Source: CAXRDE01 sp964229355 (GTDB taxonomy: Bacteria > Cyanobacteriota > Sericytochromatia > UBA7694). From it: 64,000 nt of DNA. The stretch spans positions 186,001 through 250,000 of the forward strand of contig CAXRDE010000016.1 in the NCBI GenBank assembly GCA_964229355.1. The letters are read 5' to 3'. Below are positions 1 to 8,614 of this stretch, piece by piece. The position numbers and the translations under genes are program-made. Below the pieces are notes generated by a model. That model saw only the letters and a program-made list of their open reading frames with translations, was not told where the DNA came from and did no database searches. The stretch's first letter is position 1. The number at the start of each line of letters is the position of its first letter.

Positions 1-1
1 A

Positions 2-301
2 TTCGTGGTATTGGGCTTTCCAGCCAATGCCTTTGGTAAGCAAGAACCTGGCTCTAACGCGGAAATTAAAAACTTCTGTCAGGAAAAATACAGTGTCAGT
101 TTTCCTTTGTTTGCCAAAAGTCATGTGAATGGCGCCCAGGCCAATCCTTTTTACCGGGATTTGATTCAGGCCACAGGAAAAGAGCCCCTTTGGAATTTTC
201 ACAAATACCTGATTGACCGTCAGGGACGGGTCGTGAGTTACGGAAGCTCCACAAAGCCTTTGAGCAAAGACTTTACGGCGCAGATCGAAAAGCTACTCTA
301 G
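2..301 (+). CDS. Glutathione peroxidase, C-terminal part (5' end outside window)
   Basis: Reduces hydroperoxides with glutathione or thioredoxin. The frame is open from base 2, so the gene begins upstream of the window. Visible are the GPx block GFPANAFGKQEPG, which follows the missing catalytic Cys, a Cys in IKNFCQEKY at the place of the resolving Cys in thioredoxin-type GPx, and the Trp-Asn of the catalytic tetrad in PLWNFHKYLIDRQG. About 99 residues remain of a family that is usually near 160-180. The end overlaps the convergent lipoprotein gene by 9 bases. A glutathione synthetase gene lies 6 kb away, so glutathione is probably made in this cell. Family assignment is secure; the thiol donor is not. 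Confidence 0.9.
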   Translation, partial: FVVLGFPANAFGKQEPGSNAEIKNFCQEKYSVSFPLFAKSHVNGAQANPFYRDLIQATGKEPLWNFHKYLIDRQGRVVSYGSSTKPLSKDFTAQIEKLL

Positions 302-937
302 AATGGCTTTCGCTTCAGGCCAGGTAATGGCCGAAAAGGCATAAAAGCCTTTGAGTAAGCGTGCGGGGATTTCAAGCTGTATGCCCTCAAGATATAGATC
401 CCTTTGACTAATATCTGTACTTTTGAGGGTCAAGCTGTACTTTCGCCCCTGCTGCAGGCTCTGCACCAGGCTCTCTTGATTTAGGGTAATTAAAAACTCT
501 TGCTGGGTGATTTTTTCGGTGCTGTTTTTTTTACCGTCGCTAAAGATATTTGCCTTTGAGTAGGCAATTTCCAGACTTTGATTGTTATAATCTGTCACCT
601 GTTTGAGCTCGGCCAGCTGACGGTTGGTAAAATGACACTTTAAAAAGTAATCTACCGGTGTTAGCAGACTGCCCGAATCAGAACCGCGAAGGGTAAACCG
701 CATCGCGCGCAAACCACAGTTCAGATCATAGCCCTTATGAAAACGGTAAATTGGGGTTTCGATACTGTCTACAATGGGGGTATAGCCATCATCAAAACGA
801 TCTTGCTTCAGGGTCTGAAAAAGTTCGCTTTCGTTTTCTGGAATTTGAGAGACCTGGCTGCAGGCTGTTAAGAAAAGCGCGAGCAAAAGCGTTTTGAGCG
901 GTTTTCTTTGGGTTTGGGAATTATAAAGCTGAATCAA
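293..937 (-). CDS. Hypothetical lipoprotein
   Basis: I do not recognise a family. The N terminus is polar and basic, followed by a hydrophobic stretch (LLLALFLTAC) ending in a lipobox, so the protein is probably lipid-anchored with Cys at about residue 26. The mature part (about 190 residues) is soluble-looking, contains two further Cys and is rich in beta-prone segments. Its 5' end overlaps the 3' end of the upstream thioredoxin-like lipoprotein gene by 17 bases, so the two are probably co-transcribed and translationally coupled. Its 3' end overlaps the convergent peroxidase gene by 9 bases. Function unknown. Confidence 0.6.
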   Translation of the reverse strand: MIQLYNSQTQRKPLKTLLLALFLTACSQVSQIPENESELFQTLKQDRFDDGYTPIVDSIETPIYRFHKGYDLNCGLRAMRFTLRGSDSGSLLTPVDYFLKCHFTNRQLAELKQVTDYNNQSLEIAYSKANIFSDGKKNSTEKITQQEFLITLNQESLVQSLQQGRKYSLTLKSTDISQRDLYLEGIQLEIPARLLKGFYAFSAITWPEAKAILE

Positions 938-1757
938 TGGCTGCTACCATTTCTTTGAGTTTTTCGAGGGTGGCCTCGCCTGAGCTGCTGGCGATTAATT
1001 GCCCTTGTGCATCAATGACGTAGAGATTCGTGATGTTCTTTTGGGCCTTCAATTGTTGGCTAACCTCACCGGTCCAGTCCAGCAAAATAGGCTGTTTTAC
1101 CAATCCTGAAATAATGCCTCGGGCGATGCCTCGGGCAAATCCAGGTACCGCTGAAAGTTCGGCGACCCCTTCAATATCGATGCGGCTGCTATAGCGATCG
1201 TAAAGGGGTTTGATCCAGTTTTCCATGCCCTCAGAACCTTTTTGGTCTGCAATGGCCAGGACCAATACCTTTTCTCGGGGAAATTGAAAGCGTCTGCGCT
1301 CACCCTGTAGATCTTCGAGCGCGAAGTCGGTGAGCTGAGGTCCGTTCTGGCGTGGACGAGTCGTTTCTTTCGGGTTTTGTGCGGGGTCCGCGATATTTTG
1401 CACAGGTGTAGGCGTTTTGGTTGATTCGGCGGGTGCTTTGTTGAGGGGGGCAGCAGGGATGGGAGCCGTATTCTGCTGAACTTGAGCGGGGACGGTTTCT
1501 TCAGCAGCGATGTCCTCTGCTGAACTCTCTGCTGCACGCTCTGCGGTAGGAGAGATATAACGGTATGAAAAAGGTTTGTTTTGCTGCATGCTCAGACGGT
1601 TTTGACTGGCAAGATCCAGGATGACCTGGCCCTGGGTATCTACCTGTGGCGTATACCCGATGGTGCGTTGTAAATCAGCGGGTGAGCGACCTCCACAGGC
1701 GGTCATTAATGTCATTGAGCAGATGAGGGAAAAGCGAGTAAGGAAAGATGATGGCAT
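921..1757 (-). CDS. Lipoprotein with thioredoxin-like C-terminal domain lacking redox cysteines (paralogue 1)
   Basis: Signal peptide and lipobox (TLMTAC) are followed by a conserved patch, GGRSPADLQRTIGY, shared with the adjacent paralogue. Residues about 90-145 form a Pro/Ala/Thr-rich linker. The last 130 residues have the strand-helix order of a thioredoxin/peroxiredoxin-like fold: KVLVLAIADQKG, QPILLDWTGEV, NLYVIDAQGQLI, then a C-terminal helix. No CxxC or peroxidatic Cys is present, as in YtfJ-like proteins, so it is probably not an oxidoreductase. The only Cys in the mature protein is the lipid-bearing one. It follows its paralogue by 35 bases and is followed by an overlapping lipoprotein gene. 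The fold call is my inference from pattern. Confidence 0.6.
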   Translation of the reverse strand: MPSSFLTRFSLICSMTLMTACGGRSPADLQRTIGYTPQVDTQGQVILDLASQNRLSMQQNKPFSYRYISPTAERAAESSAEDIAAEETVPAQVQQNTAPIPAAPLNKAPAESTKTPTPVQNIADPAQNPKETTRPRQNGPQLTDFALEDLQGERRRFQFPREKVLVLAIADQKGSEGMENWIKPLYDRYSSRIDIEGVAELSAVPGFARGIARGIISGLVKQPILLDWTGEVSQQLKAQKNITNLYVIDAQGQLIASSSGEATLEKLKEMVAAIDSAL

Positions 1758-1792
1758 GGCGGGTTTCGCTCTGTTTCGTTGATATTAAAACC

Positions 1793-2482
1793 TTAATTTA
1801 CAGTCTGATCAACGATATCGGCAAAGGCTTTGAGTTTTTCAAGATCAGCGGCTCCACGGCCTTCAGCAATAATTTCGCCTTTACCGTTGATGGCGTATAC
1901 ATTGGTCATCTGGGCTTCTGCATTGAAAGCTTTGCTCACCCGTCCCGTCCAGTCGAAGAGCAAGGGGGTGTCTACCACCTGGGTTTGCTTCACAATGTTG
2001 CGAGCGTTAGCGCGATCTCCCGTGCTGACTGAAGACAGCTCAATAAGGCTATAAAAATCTACGCTATAGGGGTAGCGATCTTGCAAGGGGGTCAGCCAGT
2101 TCTCCATGTCCTCAGAACCCTGGGGATCTGCAATGGCAAGAATCATAACCCGTGAACGGGGGAATGCGATATGCTCCTGCATACCGGCCAGGTTTTCAAG
2201 GGTAAAGTCAGGCGCAATGGGTAATTCACTGTCTGATGTTTCGGGAATTTCTGAGCTTGCCTCCTCAGAGGTCTCTGTCTCGGGGACGGTGTAGATGTAG
2301 CTAAAGGGGGTGTTTTTTTGCATGTTGATGCGGTTTTGGGTGGCCAAATCCATGACCATTTGACCCTGAGCGTCTACCTGAGGGATGTAGCCGAGGGTTC
2401 GCTGTAAGTCGGCAGGAGAGCGACCCCCACAGGCGCTGAGGGCGGCAAGAACACAAAATAGCGAGAGAGACTGTTTGATCAT
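1793..2482 (-). CDS. Lipoprotein with thioredoxin-like C-terminal domain lacking redox cysteines (paralogue 2)
   Basis: Paralogue of the next gene in the operon: the two share the post-lipobox patch CGGRSPADLQRT, then PQVD-QGQ, the block around QNR, MQ-N and PFSY, and the C-terminal fold (RVMILAIADPQGSEDMENW, TPLLFDWTGRV, TNVYAINGKGEI). It lacks the long Pro/Thr linker of its sister (229 against 278 residues). The signal peptide ends in the lipobox ALSAC. As in the sister, no redox Cys pair is visible. It is the first gene of a three-gene minus-strand lipoprotein operon. An 8-mer GTTAAGTT lies about 20 bases upstream of the start and recurs before other genes in the window. Role unknown; an envelope protein is likely. 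Confidence 0.6.
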   Translation of the reverse strand: MIKQSLSLFCVLAALSACGGRSPADLQRTLGYIPQVDAQGQMVMDLATQNRINMQKNTPFSYIYTVPETETSEEASSEIPETSDSELPIAPDFTLENLAGMQEHIAFPRSRVMILAIADPQGSEDMENWLTPLQDRYPYSVDFYSLIELSSVSTGDRANARNIVKQTQVVDTPLLFDWTGRVSKAFNAEAQMTNVYAINGKGEIIAEGRGAADLEKLKAFADIVDQTVN

Positions 2483-2601
2483 GACTGCTTAAAAACTCCG
2501 CAACTTAACAATTAATTAACTTGTAGCCAGTGTAAATTTAAAACTTGCGTGGGAATCTAAAACCTCTTACACTTTATTGTATTATAGCTTATTCAGATTG
2601 G

Positions 2602-3651
2602 ATGCCGCCCTTGTCCGTAGATCCACCCGCTGAACCCTTAGAACCGTCTTTAACGCCCCAGGAGCGCCGTCGTTTACGTCGTCTGCTGCGGCGGCGTACG
2701 CGGCAGCTCAAAATCGAAGTCTATCCGACCTATGCCACCTTAGCGCAGATCACCATCAAAGGCAAGGTATATGCCGATCGCAAGGTGGATGAGGTGGATG
2801 TGGACGATAGCCGTTTTCGCAATGCGGTGAATACCTCACGGCGCTTTATTGTTACCGAAGCTGCAATGATCTGGGTGAAGGTGATTCTGGGCCACGAAGT
2901 CCGCAAAGTACAAACCGATAAAGACGGGATTTTTGAAGTGACCTTTGAAGGGGTTCCCGGCTTGACGCCGGGTATTCATACTGTACGGGTGCAGCTGGCA
3001 GAGCAAAACCGCAAGCGGATTTTGGCTTCTGAAAACACGGCCTCTATTTTGGTGCATGATCAAAACTCAGATCGGGTAGGCGTTATTTCAGACATTGACG
3101 ACACCATTTTGCAAACCTTTGCCACTAGCAAAATGCGCATGCTGCGTACGGTGTTTTTTAGTAATTATTTAACCCTGCATGCGGTCAGTGAAATGAGCGA
3201 TCTTTATCGCGCGATTCATTTTGGTCCCCAGGGTGATGGTTATGAAGCCACCCATTACGTATCCAGCAGTCCTGATAATTTGCTGGGGCGTTTGCAGCAG
3301 TTTTTGCAGCATCATCATTTTCCGGCAGGATCTATGGATTTGAAGAGTATTGCGCTGCGGCGACGTCCGGGACGTGACTCTTTGTTTCGTCATACGGACT
3401 ATAAGCTTGGACGCATTCGTAAAATTTTTGAGACCTATCCCCATCGGCGCTATGTGCTCTTTGGAGACAGCGGTGAGCATGACCCGCAAATTTATCGACA
3501 AATTCAGCAGCTTTTCCCCGATCGTGTGGTGGCGGTTTATATCCACAACGTTACCGGTGAAGACCCTTATCACTCGCGTTTTCAAGGACAGTTCTTGTTT
3601 TCGGATCTGGAGCGGGTGCGTCGAGATTTAAAGCAAAGAGGCCTGATATGA
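2602..3651 (+). CDS. App1-like phosphatase domain protein (DUF2183 family)
   Basis: Resembles the catalytic domain of yeast App1 and bacterial DUF2183 proteins, Mg-dependent phosphatases of the HAD superfamily with phosphatidate phosphatase activity in yeast. The HAD nucleophile motif DxDDT is seen in GVISDIDDTILQTF, followed by YVSSSP (motif II Ser), a basic stretch with Lys (DYKLGRI) and FGDSGEHDPQIY (motif IV acidic residues). The first 160 residues are basic (RRRLRRLLRRRTRQ) and then beta-rich, as is usual upstream of this domain. I chose the ATG at 2602; an in-frame TTG at 2545 is possible, and neither has a strong ribosome site. The stop overlaps the next ATG (ATGA), so it is coupled to the membrane-bound EEP protein. 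Confidence 0.82.
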   Translation: MPPLSVDPPAEPLEPSLTPQERRRLRRLLRRRTRQLKIEVYPTYATLAQITIKGKVYADRKVDEVDVDDSRFRNAVNTSRRFIVTEAAMIWVKVILGHEVRKVQTDKDGIFEVTFEGVPGLTPGIHTVRVQLAEQNRKRILASENTASILVHDQNSDRVGVISDIDDTILQTFATSKMRMLRTVFFSNYLTLHAVSEMSDLYRAIHFGPQGDGYEATHYVSSSPDNLLGRLQQFLQHHHFPAGSMDLKSIALRRRPGRDSLFRHTDYKLGRIRKIFETYPHRRYVLFGDSGEHDPQIYRQIQQLFPDRVVAVYIHNVTGEDPYHSRFQGQFLFSDLERVRRDLKQRGLI

Positions 3652-5591
3652 GTTATCTTCCAGCCGTATTTTTGGCGTTGATCTGGATGTGGTCAGACAG
3701 TATCGGGACGTTACTCTCGGTTATTTCCACTTATTTTTATTTCGGCTGGGAGGGGACGCCTGCGCTGGTGCCCAAAATTTTTGGACTGGCTTTGTTTGCC
3801 TTTAGTGGCCCTTTGTTTTACCGGGTGTTGCTGTTTCGTTTGAAGCCCGATTTGGTGACCCGGGGTTTGTTACTGGCGTTGTTTGCGCTTTATACCGCTC
3901 TTAGCTTGCACCGTGAAAGTGACTTTTTTGCCTGGGGCTCTTTAACAGCCTGCTGGCTCGGGGGCATCACCCTCATGAGTCTCATGCGTCAGGTGCGCGT
4001 GCTGCCGGGGCTGGCGTGGGCGATGACTTTACAAATGGCTTTTTTCTTTTATTTGAGCACGCGGATTTCTCAGGGCGGGCTGCCCTTGATTTTACTCGCC
4101 CCTCAGGGTGTGGGTTGGATGCCCTGGCTGACGCTCATTGTATTGGTGTTGGTGGGCTTATTTTTGCCTCAACCCCAGGTTGAGGCATTACCGGAGCCCC
4201 TCCCCGCTGAAAAGCCTTCTCGGGGGCAGGGATCGCTGGGAGTTTGCTTTGGGCTGCTCATGGGCCTCAGTGTAGGGGTGATGGAGAACCTGCACATTTG
4301 GAGTGCCCGTACCCCCGCTTATCCTGCGGCGGTGTACTTTTTATCGCTGGCTTTGGGGGTGTGGGGAGCTTTCGTCCTCGTGAGGGCAAAGGGCTCTGTG
4401 CTAACTAAACTGGGTGTGGCAACCCCAGCCACTGCCCTGGGCATTTACGGACTCTTGTATTTTGACGTGAGCCACTGGAGCTCTGCCGGCGCTGTGTTGG
4501 CTTTTTCCCTTGTAGCACATACCGCAGGTTCTCTGGGGCTTTTGGTGTTCTGGAGCTTGTTTTTTCGACGTTTCCAAAGCTATCAGCAGCAATCGAAAAA
4601 CTTTTTTCCGTGGGTTTCTTTGCAGGTGGGTTTCGTGTTTTTATTGCTTATTCTGGCGGTGTTTTTGTTGCAAGCCAACCCCGCAGGATTTTGGGTGGCA
4701 TTGGCCTTAAGCGCGCTAATTCTGGCGGTGCATGAGTCCAAATGGACCCTGCCGCCGATGCCTGTATTGTCTGATCGCTTAAAGCGCTTGGGCTTATACG
4801 CCTGTGCTCTCTTTGCCCTTGTGGGCGGGGTGAGTCTTTTTGCTCCCCGGTCGGTGTCTTTACCTTCTCAGGCTGCCACCGAAAGCTTTCAGGTGATGTC
4901 TACCAATGTGCGCTATGGATGGACCGATGATTATCGCTTTGAGCCGCTGGCCCACGTGCGTTACCTGCGGACGCGTCTCCCGCATTTGATGGGCATTCAA
5001 GAACTCAACAAGGGCCACACTTCAGGGGCTTATAGCGATCTGTTTCGTTTGTATCAACAGGCGCTGCCCGCCGGGCAATGGTTTTACGGTGATGCCAATT
5101 ATGGTTTTGGCAATGCGCTGTTGAGTCAGTTTAAGGTTTTGAAGAGTGAAAACCGGGTGTTTACCGCCAAGGATATGTTGAAGCGTTCCTGCTTAGTGAA
5201 TACTGTGGAGATTAAGGGGCGTCCCGTGACGGTTCTGGTCACCCACCTCAGTCACCTGGCTCCGCCCAATCTTGTGCGTGAAGCCCAGGTGAAAGAGCTG
5301 GTTTCCTGGATTCAAGAACTCAAAACCCCCTGGATTTTAATCGGGGATTTCAATGCGACCCCAGACAGTCCAGAAGTGCAGACCTTGATACAGTATGCTC
5401 ACTCGGTATTTCGAGAGCAACCTGAATGGCTGAACACCTTTTCTTTTCCTGCAGTGCAACCTGACCGACGTATTGACTATATCTTTTTTAGTCAGGACTT
5501 TCTTTTGAAAAAGATGGAGATTCTGGATAACGGAGGCACCACGGATCACCGTCCTGTTTTGGCAGAGTTAATGCTTCCTGATGGGCAGTGA
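3648..5591 (+). CDS. Polytopic membrane protein with C-terminal endonuclease/exonuclease/phosphatase (EEP) domain
   Basis: The first 400 residues contain about ten or more hydrophobic segments. The last 240 are an EEP-family domain: VMSTNVRYG (Asn of motif 1), MGIQELNKG (catalytic Glu), VTHLSHL, LIGDFNATPDSPE (Asp/Asn pair), RRIDYIFF and TDHRPV (final Asp-His). EEP domains act on phosphodiesters in nucleic acids, sphingomyelin or phosphoinositides. Placement after a membrane domain, and translational coupling (ATGA) to an App1-like phosphatase gene, suggest a lipid or headgroup substrate at the membrane rather than DNA. That is inference. Multi-TM/EEP fusions occur in bacteria but are poorly characterised. 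Confidence 0.78.
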   Translation: MSYLPAVFLALIWMWSDSIGTLLSVISTYFYFGWEGTPALVPKIFGLALFAFSGPLFYRVLLFRLKPDLVTRGLLLALFALYTALSLHRESDFFAWGSLTACWLGGITLMSLMRQVRVLPGLAWAMTLQMAFFFYLSTRISQGGLPLILLAPQGVGWMPWLTLIVLVLVGLFLPQPQVEALPEPLPAEKPSRGQGSLGVCFGLLMGLSVGVMENLHIWSARTPAYPAAVYFLSLALGVWGAFVLVRAKGSVLTKLGVATPATALGIYGLLYFDVSHWSSAGAVLAFSLVAHTAGSLGLLVFWSLFFRRFQSYQQQSKNFFPWVSLQVGFVFLLLILAVFLLQANPAGFWVALALSALILAVHESKWTLPPMPVLSDRLKRLGLYACALFALVGGVSLFAPRSVSLPSQAATESFQVMSTNVRYGWTDDYRFEPLAHVRYLRTRLPHLMGIQELNKGHTSGAYSDLFRLYQQALPAGQWFYGDANYGFGNALLSQFKVLKSENRVFTAKDMLKRSCLVNTVEIKGRPVTVLVTHLSHLAPPNLVREAQVKELVSWIQELKTPWILIGDFNATPDSPEVQTLIQYAHSVFREQPEWLNTFSFPAVQPDRRIDYIFFSQDFLLKKMEILDNGGTTDHRPVLAELMLPDGQ

Positions 5592-5620
5592 TGAAAAACT
5601 GTTCTCTATTGGATCACCTC

Positions 5621-5629
5621 TGTTATAGT
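5621..5629 (+). promoter_or_regulatory. Extended -10 promoter for lepB
   Basis: TGTTATAGT matches the extended -10 consensus TGnTATAAT at eight of nine positions. A weak -35 (TTGGAT) lies too close to matter. Transcription would start near 5636, giving a very short leader. Confidence 0.45.
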
Positions 5630-5655
5630 TAAAGAAAAATGCAGTGAGTGAGCCC

Positions 5656-6258
5656 ATGACAGAAGAAGAACTCCCTAAACCTCGAAAAAAGAAATCCATG
5701 TTTCGTGAAACCGCAGAGACCGTGGTGGGGGCGTTGGTGATTGCTTTAATTACCCGCGGCGCCATTGCTGAACCCCGTTATATTCCCTCCGGTTCCATGT
5801 TGCCCACCCTGGAAATTAACGACCGTTTGATTGTTGAGAAAATCTCCAACTATACCCACAGTCTCGATCGCGGCGATATTTTGGTATTTTACCCGCCCTC
5901 TGATGAGCCGATGGTGGAGGATGATCCGGATTTTGTCAAAGGTTCTTTGCGCTGGCTGGGTCTCACCGGTGAAGACGCTTATATTAAGCGTGTGGTGGGC
6001 TTACCGGGCGAGACCATTTCGGTGAGTAATGGCCAGGTCTTTATTAACGGTGAACCCTTAGAAGAACCGTATATTAAAGAGCCACCCGCTTATCAAATGG
6101 CTCCCTTAAAAATTCCTGAAGGAAGTGTCTTTATGATGGGAGACAACCGCAATAACAGCGCGGACAGTCATGTGTGGGGACCCCTGCCTGTTAAAAATAT
6201 TATTGGCCATGCCTCCTTTCGTTTTTGGCCGCCCAAGCGTCTTGGCGCTTTGGATTAA
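5656..6258 (+). CDS. lepB: Signal peptidase I
   Basis: Membrane serine protease that removes signal peptides from exported proteins. After a basic N terminus (PRKKKSMFRETAE) comes one TM segment (VVGALVIALI), then the box PSGSMLPTL with the catalytic Ser near residue 47. The general-base Lys lies in YIKRVVGLPGE near residue 111, and the conserved C-terminal box is MGDNRNNSADSHVWGP. About 200 residues with one TM segment is the usual size for Gram-positive and cyanobacterial enzymes. I chose ATG 5656; an in-frame GTG at 5644 would add MSEP. It is followed at 22 bases by glutathione synthetase. Confidence 0.95.
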   Translation: MTEEELPKPRKKKSMFRETAETVVGALVIALITRGAIAEPRYIPSGSMLPTLEINDRLIVEKISNYTHSLDRGDILVFYPPSDEPMVEDDPDFVKGSLRWLGLTGEDAYIKRVVGLPGETISVSNGQVFINGEPLEEPYIKEPPAYQMAPLKIPEGSVFMMGDNRNNSADSHVWGPLPVKNIIGHASFRFWPPKRLGALD

Positions 6259-6280
6259 AAGAAGAGTGTAGGAAACACCC

Positions 6281-7222
6281 ATGCCGTTAAAAATTGCCTA
6301 TGTTATGGATCCCATTGCGTCAATTAATATGCATAAGGACTCCACGTTTGCCATGATGGAAGCCGCTCAGCACCATGGATTTTTAAATTATTATCTGCAA
6401 CCCCAGCAGCTGTACTACGCCAATAACCAAAGTATGGGCATTATGCAGCATGTGAGCGTGCAGCGTTCAGAAAACTTTTTTCAGGCCTCAGAGCCTGAGC
6501 ATTTGCCTTTGTCAGCCCTGGATGCGGTCATTATGCGTAAAGATCCGCCCTTTGATATGCATTACGTTTACAGCACTTATTTTCTGGAGCAAGCGCAAAA
6601 AGAGACCCTGGTATTGAACCATCCCCGTTCGCTGCGGGATGCCAATGAAAAACTGTTTGCCTTGAACTTTCCGACCCTGATTCCCCGTACTGTGGTGAGT
6701 GCGCAGAAAAGCGTGATTAAAGCTTTTGTGCAGCAAGAAGGCAAAGCCATTTTAAAACCCATTGATGCGATGGGCGGCAGCGGTGTTTTTGTGCTACGTG
6801 CTGAAGACAGCAATGTCGATGCCCTGCTGGACGTGATGACCCAGGGTCAGAAAACCCCCGTGGTGGTTCAGGAATATATTCCTGAAGCCAAAGCTGGCGA
6901 TATTCGCGTTTTAATGGTCAACGGTGAGGTGGTTTCTGCTTTTCGCCGTGTCCCTGCCGTGGGAGAACACCGAGCCAATTTAAATGCGGGGGGGCATGCC
7001 GAGGCTTATACTTTAACCGAAACTGATCGGGCGGTATGTGCCGCGGTGGGGCCTGAGTTAAAAGCGGCCGGCCTGGTGTTTGTAGGCCTGGATTTGATTG
7101 GTGGCAAGCTCATTGAGGTCAATGTCACCAGCCCCACGGGTATTCAAGAAGCAAAAAAACTAACCGGTGCCGATGCTGCGGATGTGCTGATGAAGCATAT
7201 TGCCGCTGCTGTAACGGCGTAA
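6281..7222 (+). CDS. gshB: Glutathione synthetase
   Basis: ATP-grasp enzyme joining gamma-glutamylcysteine and glycine. Typical blocks are KIAYVMDPIASINMHKDST at the N terminus, MRKDPPFDMHYVYSTYFLE, LNHPRSLRDANEKLFAL, the ATP-grasp core ILKPIDAMGGSGVF, VQEYIPEAKAGDIRVLMVNG, the Gly-rich RANLNAGG loop and IEVNVTSPTGIQE. The length of 313 residues matches the prokaryotic enzyme. The ATG is preceded by a ribosome site (AGGAAA). No gshA is visible. It lies between lepB and an M20 peptidase gene, all co-directional with short gaps. The glutathione peroxidase at the window start is a plausible user of the product. Confidence 0.95.
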   Translation: MPLKIAYVMDPIASINMHKDSTFAMMEAAQHHGFLNYYLQPQQLYYANNQSMGIMQHVSVQRSENFFQASEPEHLPLSALDAVIMRKDPPFDMHYVYSTYFLEQAQKETLVLNHPRSLRDANEKLFALNFPTLIPRTVVSAQKSVIKAFVQQEGKAILKPIDAMGGSGVFVLRAEDSNVDALLDVMTQGQKTPVVVQEYIPEAKAGDIRVLMVNGEVVSAFRRVPAVGEHRANLNAGGHAEAYTLTETDRAVCAAVGPELKAAGLVFVGLDLIGGKLIEVNVTSPTGIQEAKKLTGADAADVLMKHIAAAVTA

Positions 7223-7246
7223 GCGAGAAAGCTCAAGGTACGTATT

Positions 7247-8614
7247 ATGGAAGCCGCTTTAGATCATTATCTAGCACAGCATGAATCGGTTATGATCGAT
7301 GAATTGATGACGTTAATTCGCATTCCCAGTATTAGTCAACGCAAAGCGCATTGGCCGGATACACAGCGGGTCTTAGAGGTCATGTCAGCGATTGTCAGTC
7401 GCTATGGTTTTACGGCTGAAATTGTACAAACCCCCGGCTGTCCCGCCTTTATCGCCACCCTCGAAACCCATCCCGATCGTCCCTGGTTGATCGTCTACAA
7501 CCATCTGGATGTTCAGCCCGCCGATGAGCCCCAGTGGACCACTCAGCCTTTTGAGCCCCTTTTAAAGGATGGGCGCATCTATGGACGGGGCAGCACCGAC
7601 GATAAAGGACCTGCCCTGACGACCCTGCACGCGATTCATTTTTTGCACAGTCAAGGTTATGCCTTACCCAATATTCAGTTGGTGTATGAAACAGAAGAAG
7701 AACACGGCAGTAAACATTTTGGCGTCTTTTTGGACGCAGCCAAAGCGCGCTTGCACACGCCCGCCTCGATTTTGGTCTCGGATACGATTTTTGAAGGGGA
7801 CTACCCCGCCATTACTTATCGCTTAAAAGGCCTTTTAGAAGCTGAGGCTGAGCTAATCACGGGCACCCAGGATCTGCACTCCGGTATGGTAGGCGGGGCC
7901 GCGATGAATCCGCTTAATGTGTTAATTCAAGCCCTTAGCCGCTGCGTGGATGCTCGTGGTAACGTTACGATTCCTGGCGTACAAGAAGAACTGCCTGCGG
8001 TGACAGCGGAGGAAAAACAAACTCTTGAGCGCACAGCTGCCATTTTTAATCTTGAAAAGTTCATTGCAGATACCGGCGGTGCCGCACTGTACACTGAAGA
8101 GACCCTTGAGTTATTGCAGCGTATTTGGGTGCGGCCTACCTTTGAGGTGCATGGCTTTGAAGGAGCCCAATGGGAACCCGATGTCATTAAAACAGCCTTG
8201 CCTTATGCGGTAAAAGCAAAATTAACCATGCGTCTGGTGGCAGGACAGGAGCCCGAGCGGGTGCGCCAACAGTTGGAAGCCTGTTTGCAGGAGGTGAATC
8301 CAGAGATTCATGTGAAAGCCCGTGGAGCCGTCAAGGGCTATATGAGTCCTGTGGATAATGCGTTTATGGTGGAAGCGGTGAAAGCCTGCGAAAAGGGGTT
8401 TGGCCGCACACCCGTATTTGTGGGGAGTGGAGGGACCATTGGCGCTATTCCTGAATTCGAAAGGGTGTTCCCTGAGGCGCCTGTGGTGTTGATTGCCCAG
8501 AGCTTAATGTCGGATGGTTACCATGCGCCCAATGAGAATTTTCAGGTGGTGCAATTACGCAACGGCATGAAAACCATGGCGTACTATCTTTCACAGATTG
8601 CGGCGCTTAAATAA
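7247..8614 (+). CDS. M20-family metallopeptidase (dipeptidase)
   Basis: Zinc-dependent peptidase of the M20 (CPG2/ArgE/DapE) family. Metal ligands and catalytic residues are visible: His in VYNHLDVQPA with its Asp, Asp in YGRGSTDDKGP, the Glu pair in YETEEEHGS, and a C-terminal region with the last His in SDGYHAPNENF. SGGTIGAIPEF and the dimerisation lid (LHSGMVGG) match the dipeptidase subgroup (PepV/CNDP-like, about 455 residues). The product probably cleaves dipeptides in the cytoplasm, as no signal peptide is seen; the location next to gshB would suit a role with Cys-Gly or related dipeptides, but that is speculation. The end overlaps the convergent gene by 8 bases. Confidence 0.88.
   Translation: MEAALDHYLAQHESVMIDELMTLIRIPSISQRKAHWPDTQRVLEVMSAIVSRYGFTAEIVQTPGCPAFIATLETHPDRPWLIVYNHLDVQPADEPQWTTQPFEPLLKDGRIYGRGSTDDKGPALTTLHAIHFLHSQGYALPNIQLVYETEEEHGSKHFGVFLDAAKARLHTPASILVSDTIFEGDYPAITYRLKGLLEAEAELITGTQDLHSGMVGGAAMNPLNVLIQALSRCVDARGNVTIPGVQEELPAVTAEEKQTLERTAAIFNLEKFIADTGGAALYTEETLELLQRIWVRPTFEVHGFEGAQWEPDVIKTALPYAVKAKLTMRLVAGQEPERVRQQLEACLQEVNPEIHVKARGAVKGYMSPVDNAFMVEAVKACEKGFGRTPVFVGSGGTIGAIPEFERVFPEAPVVLIAQSLMSDGYHAPNENFQVVQLRNGMKTMAYYLSQIAALK

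Noticed and set aside
1097..1537. A 146-codon minus-strand ORF
   Set aside because: Frame shadow of the lipoprotein at 921-1757, whose codons encode a signal peptide and a conserved domain.
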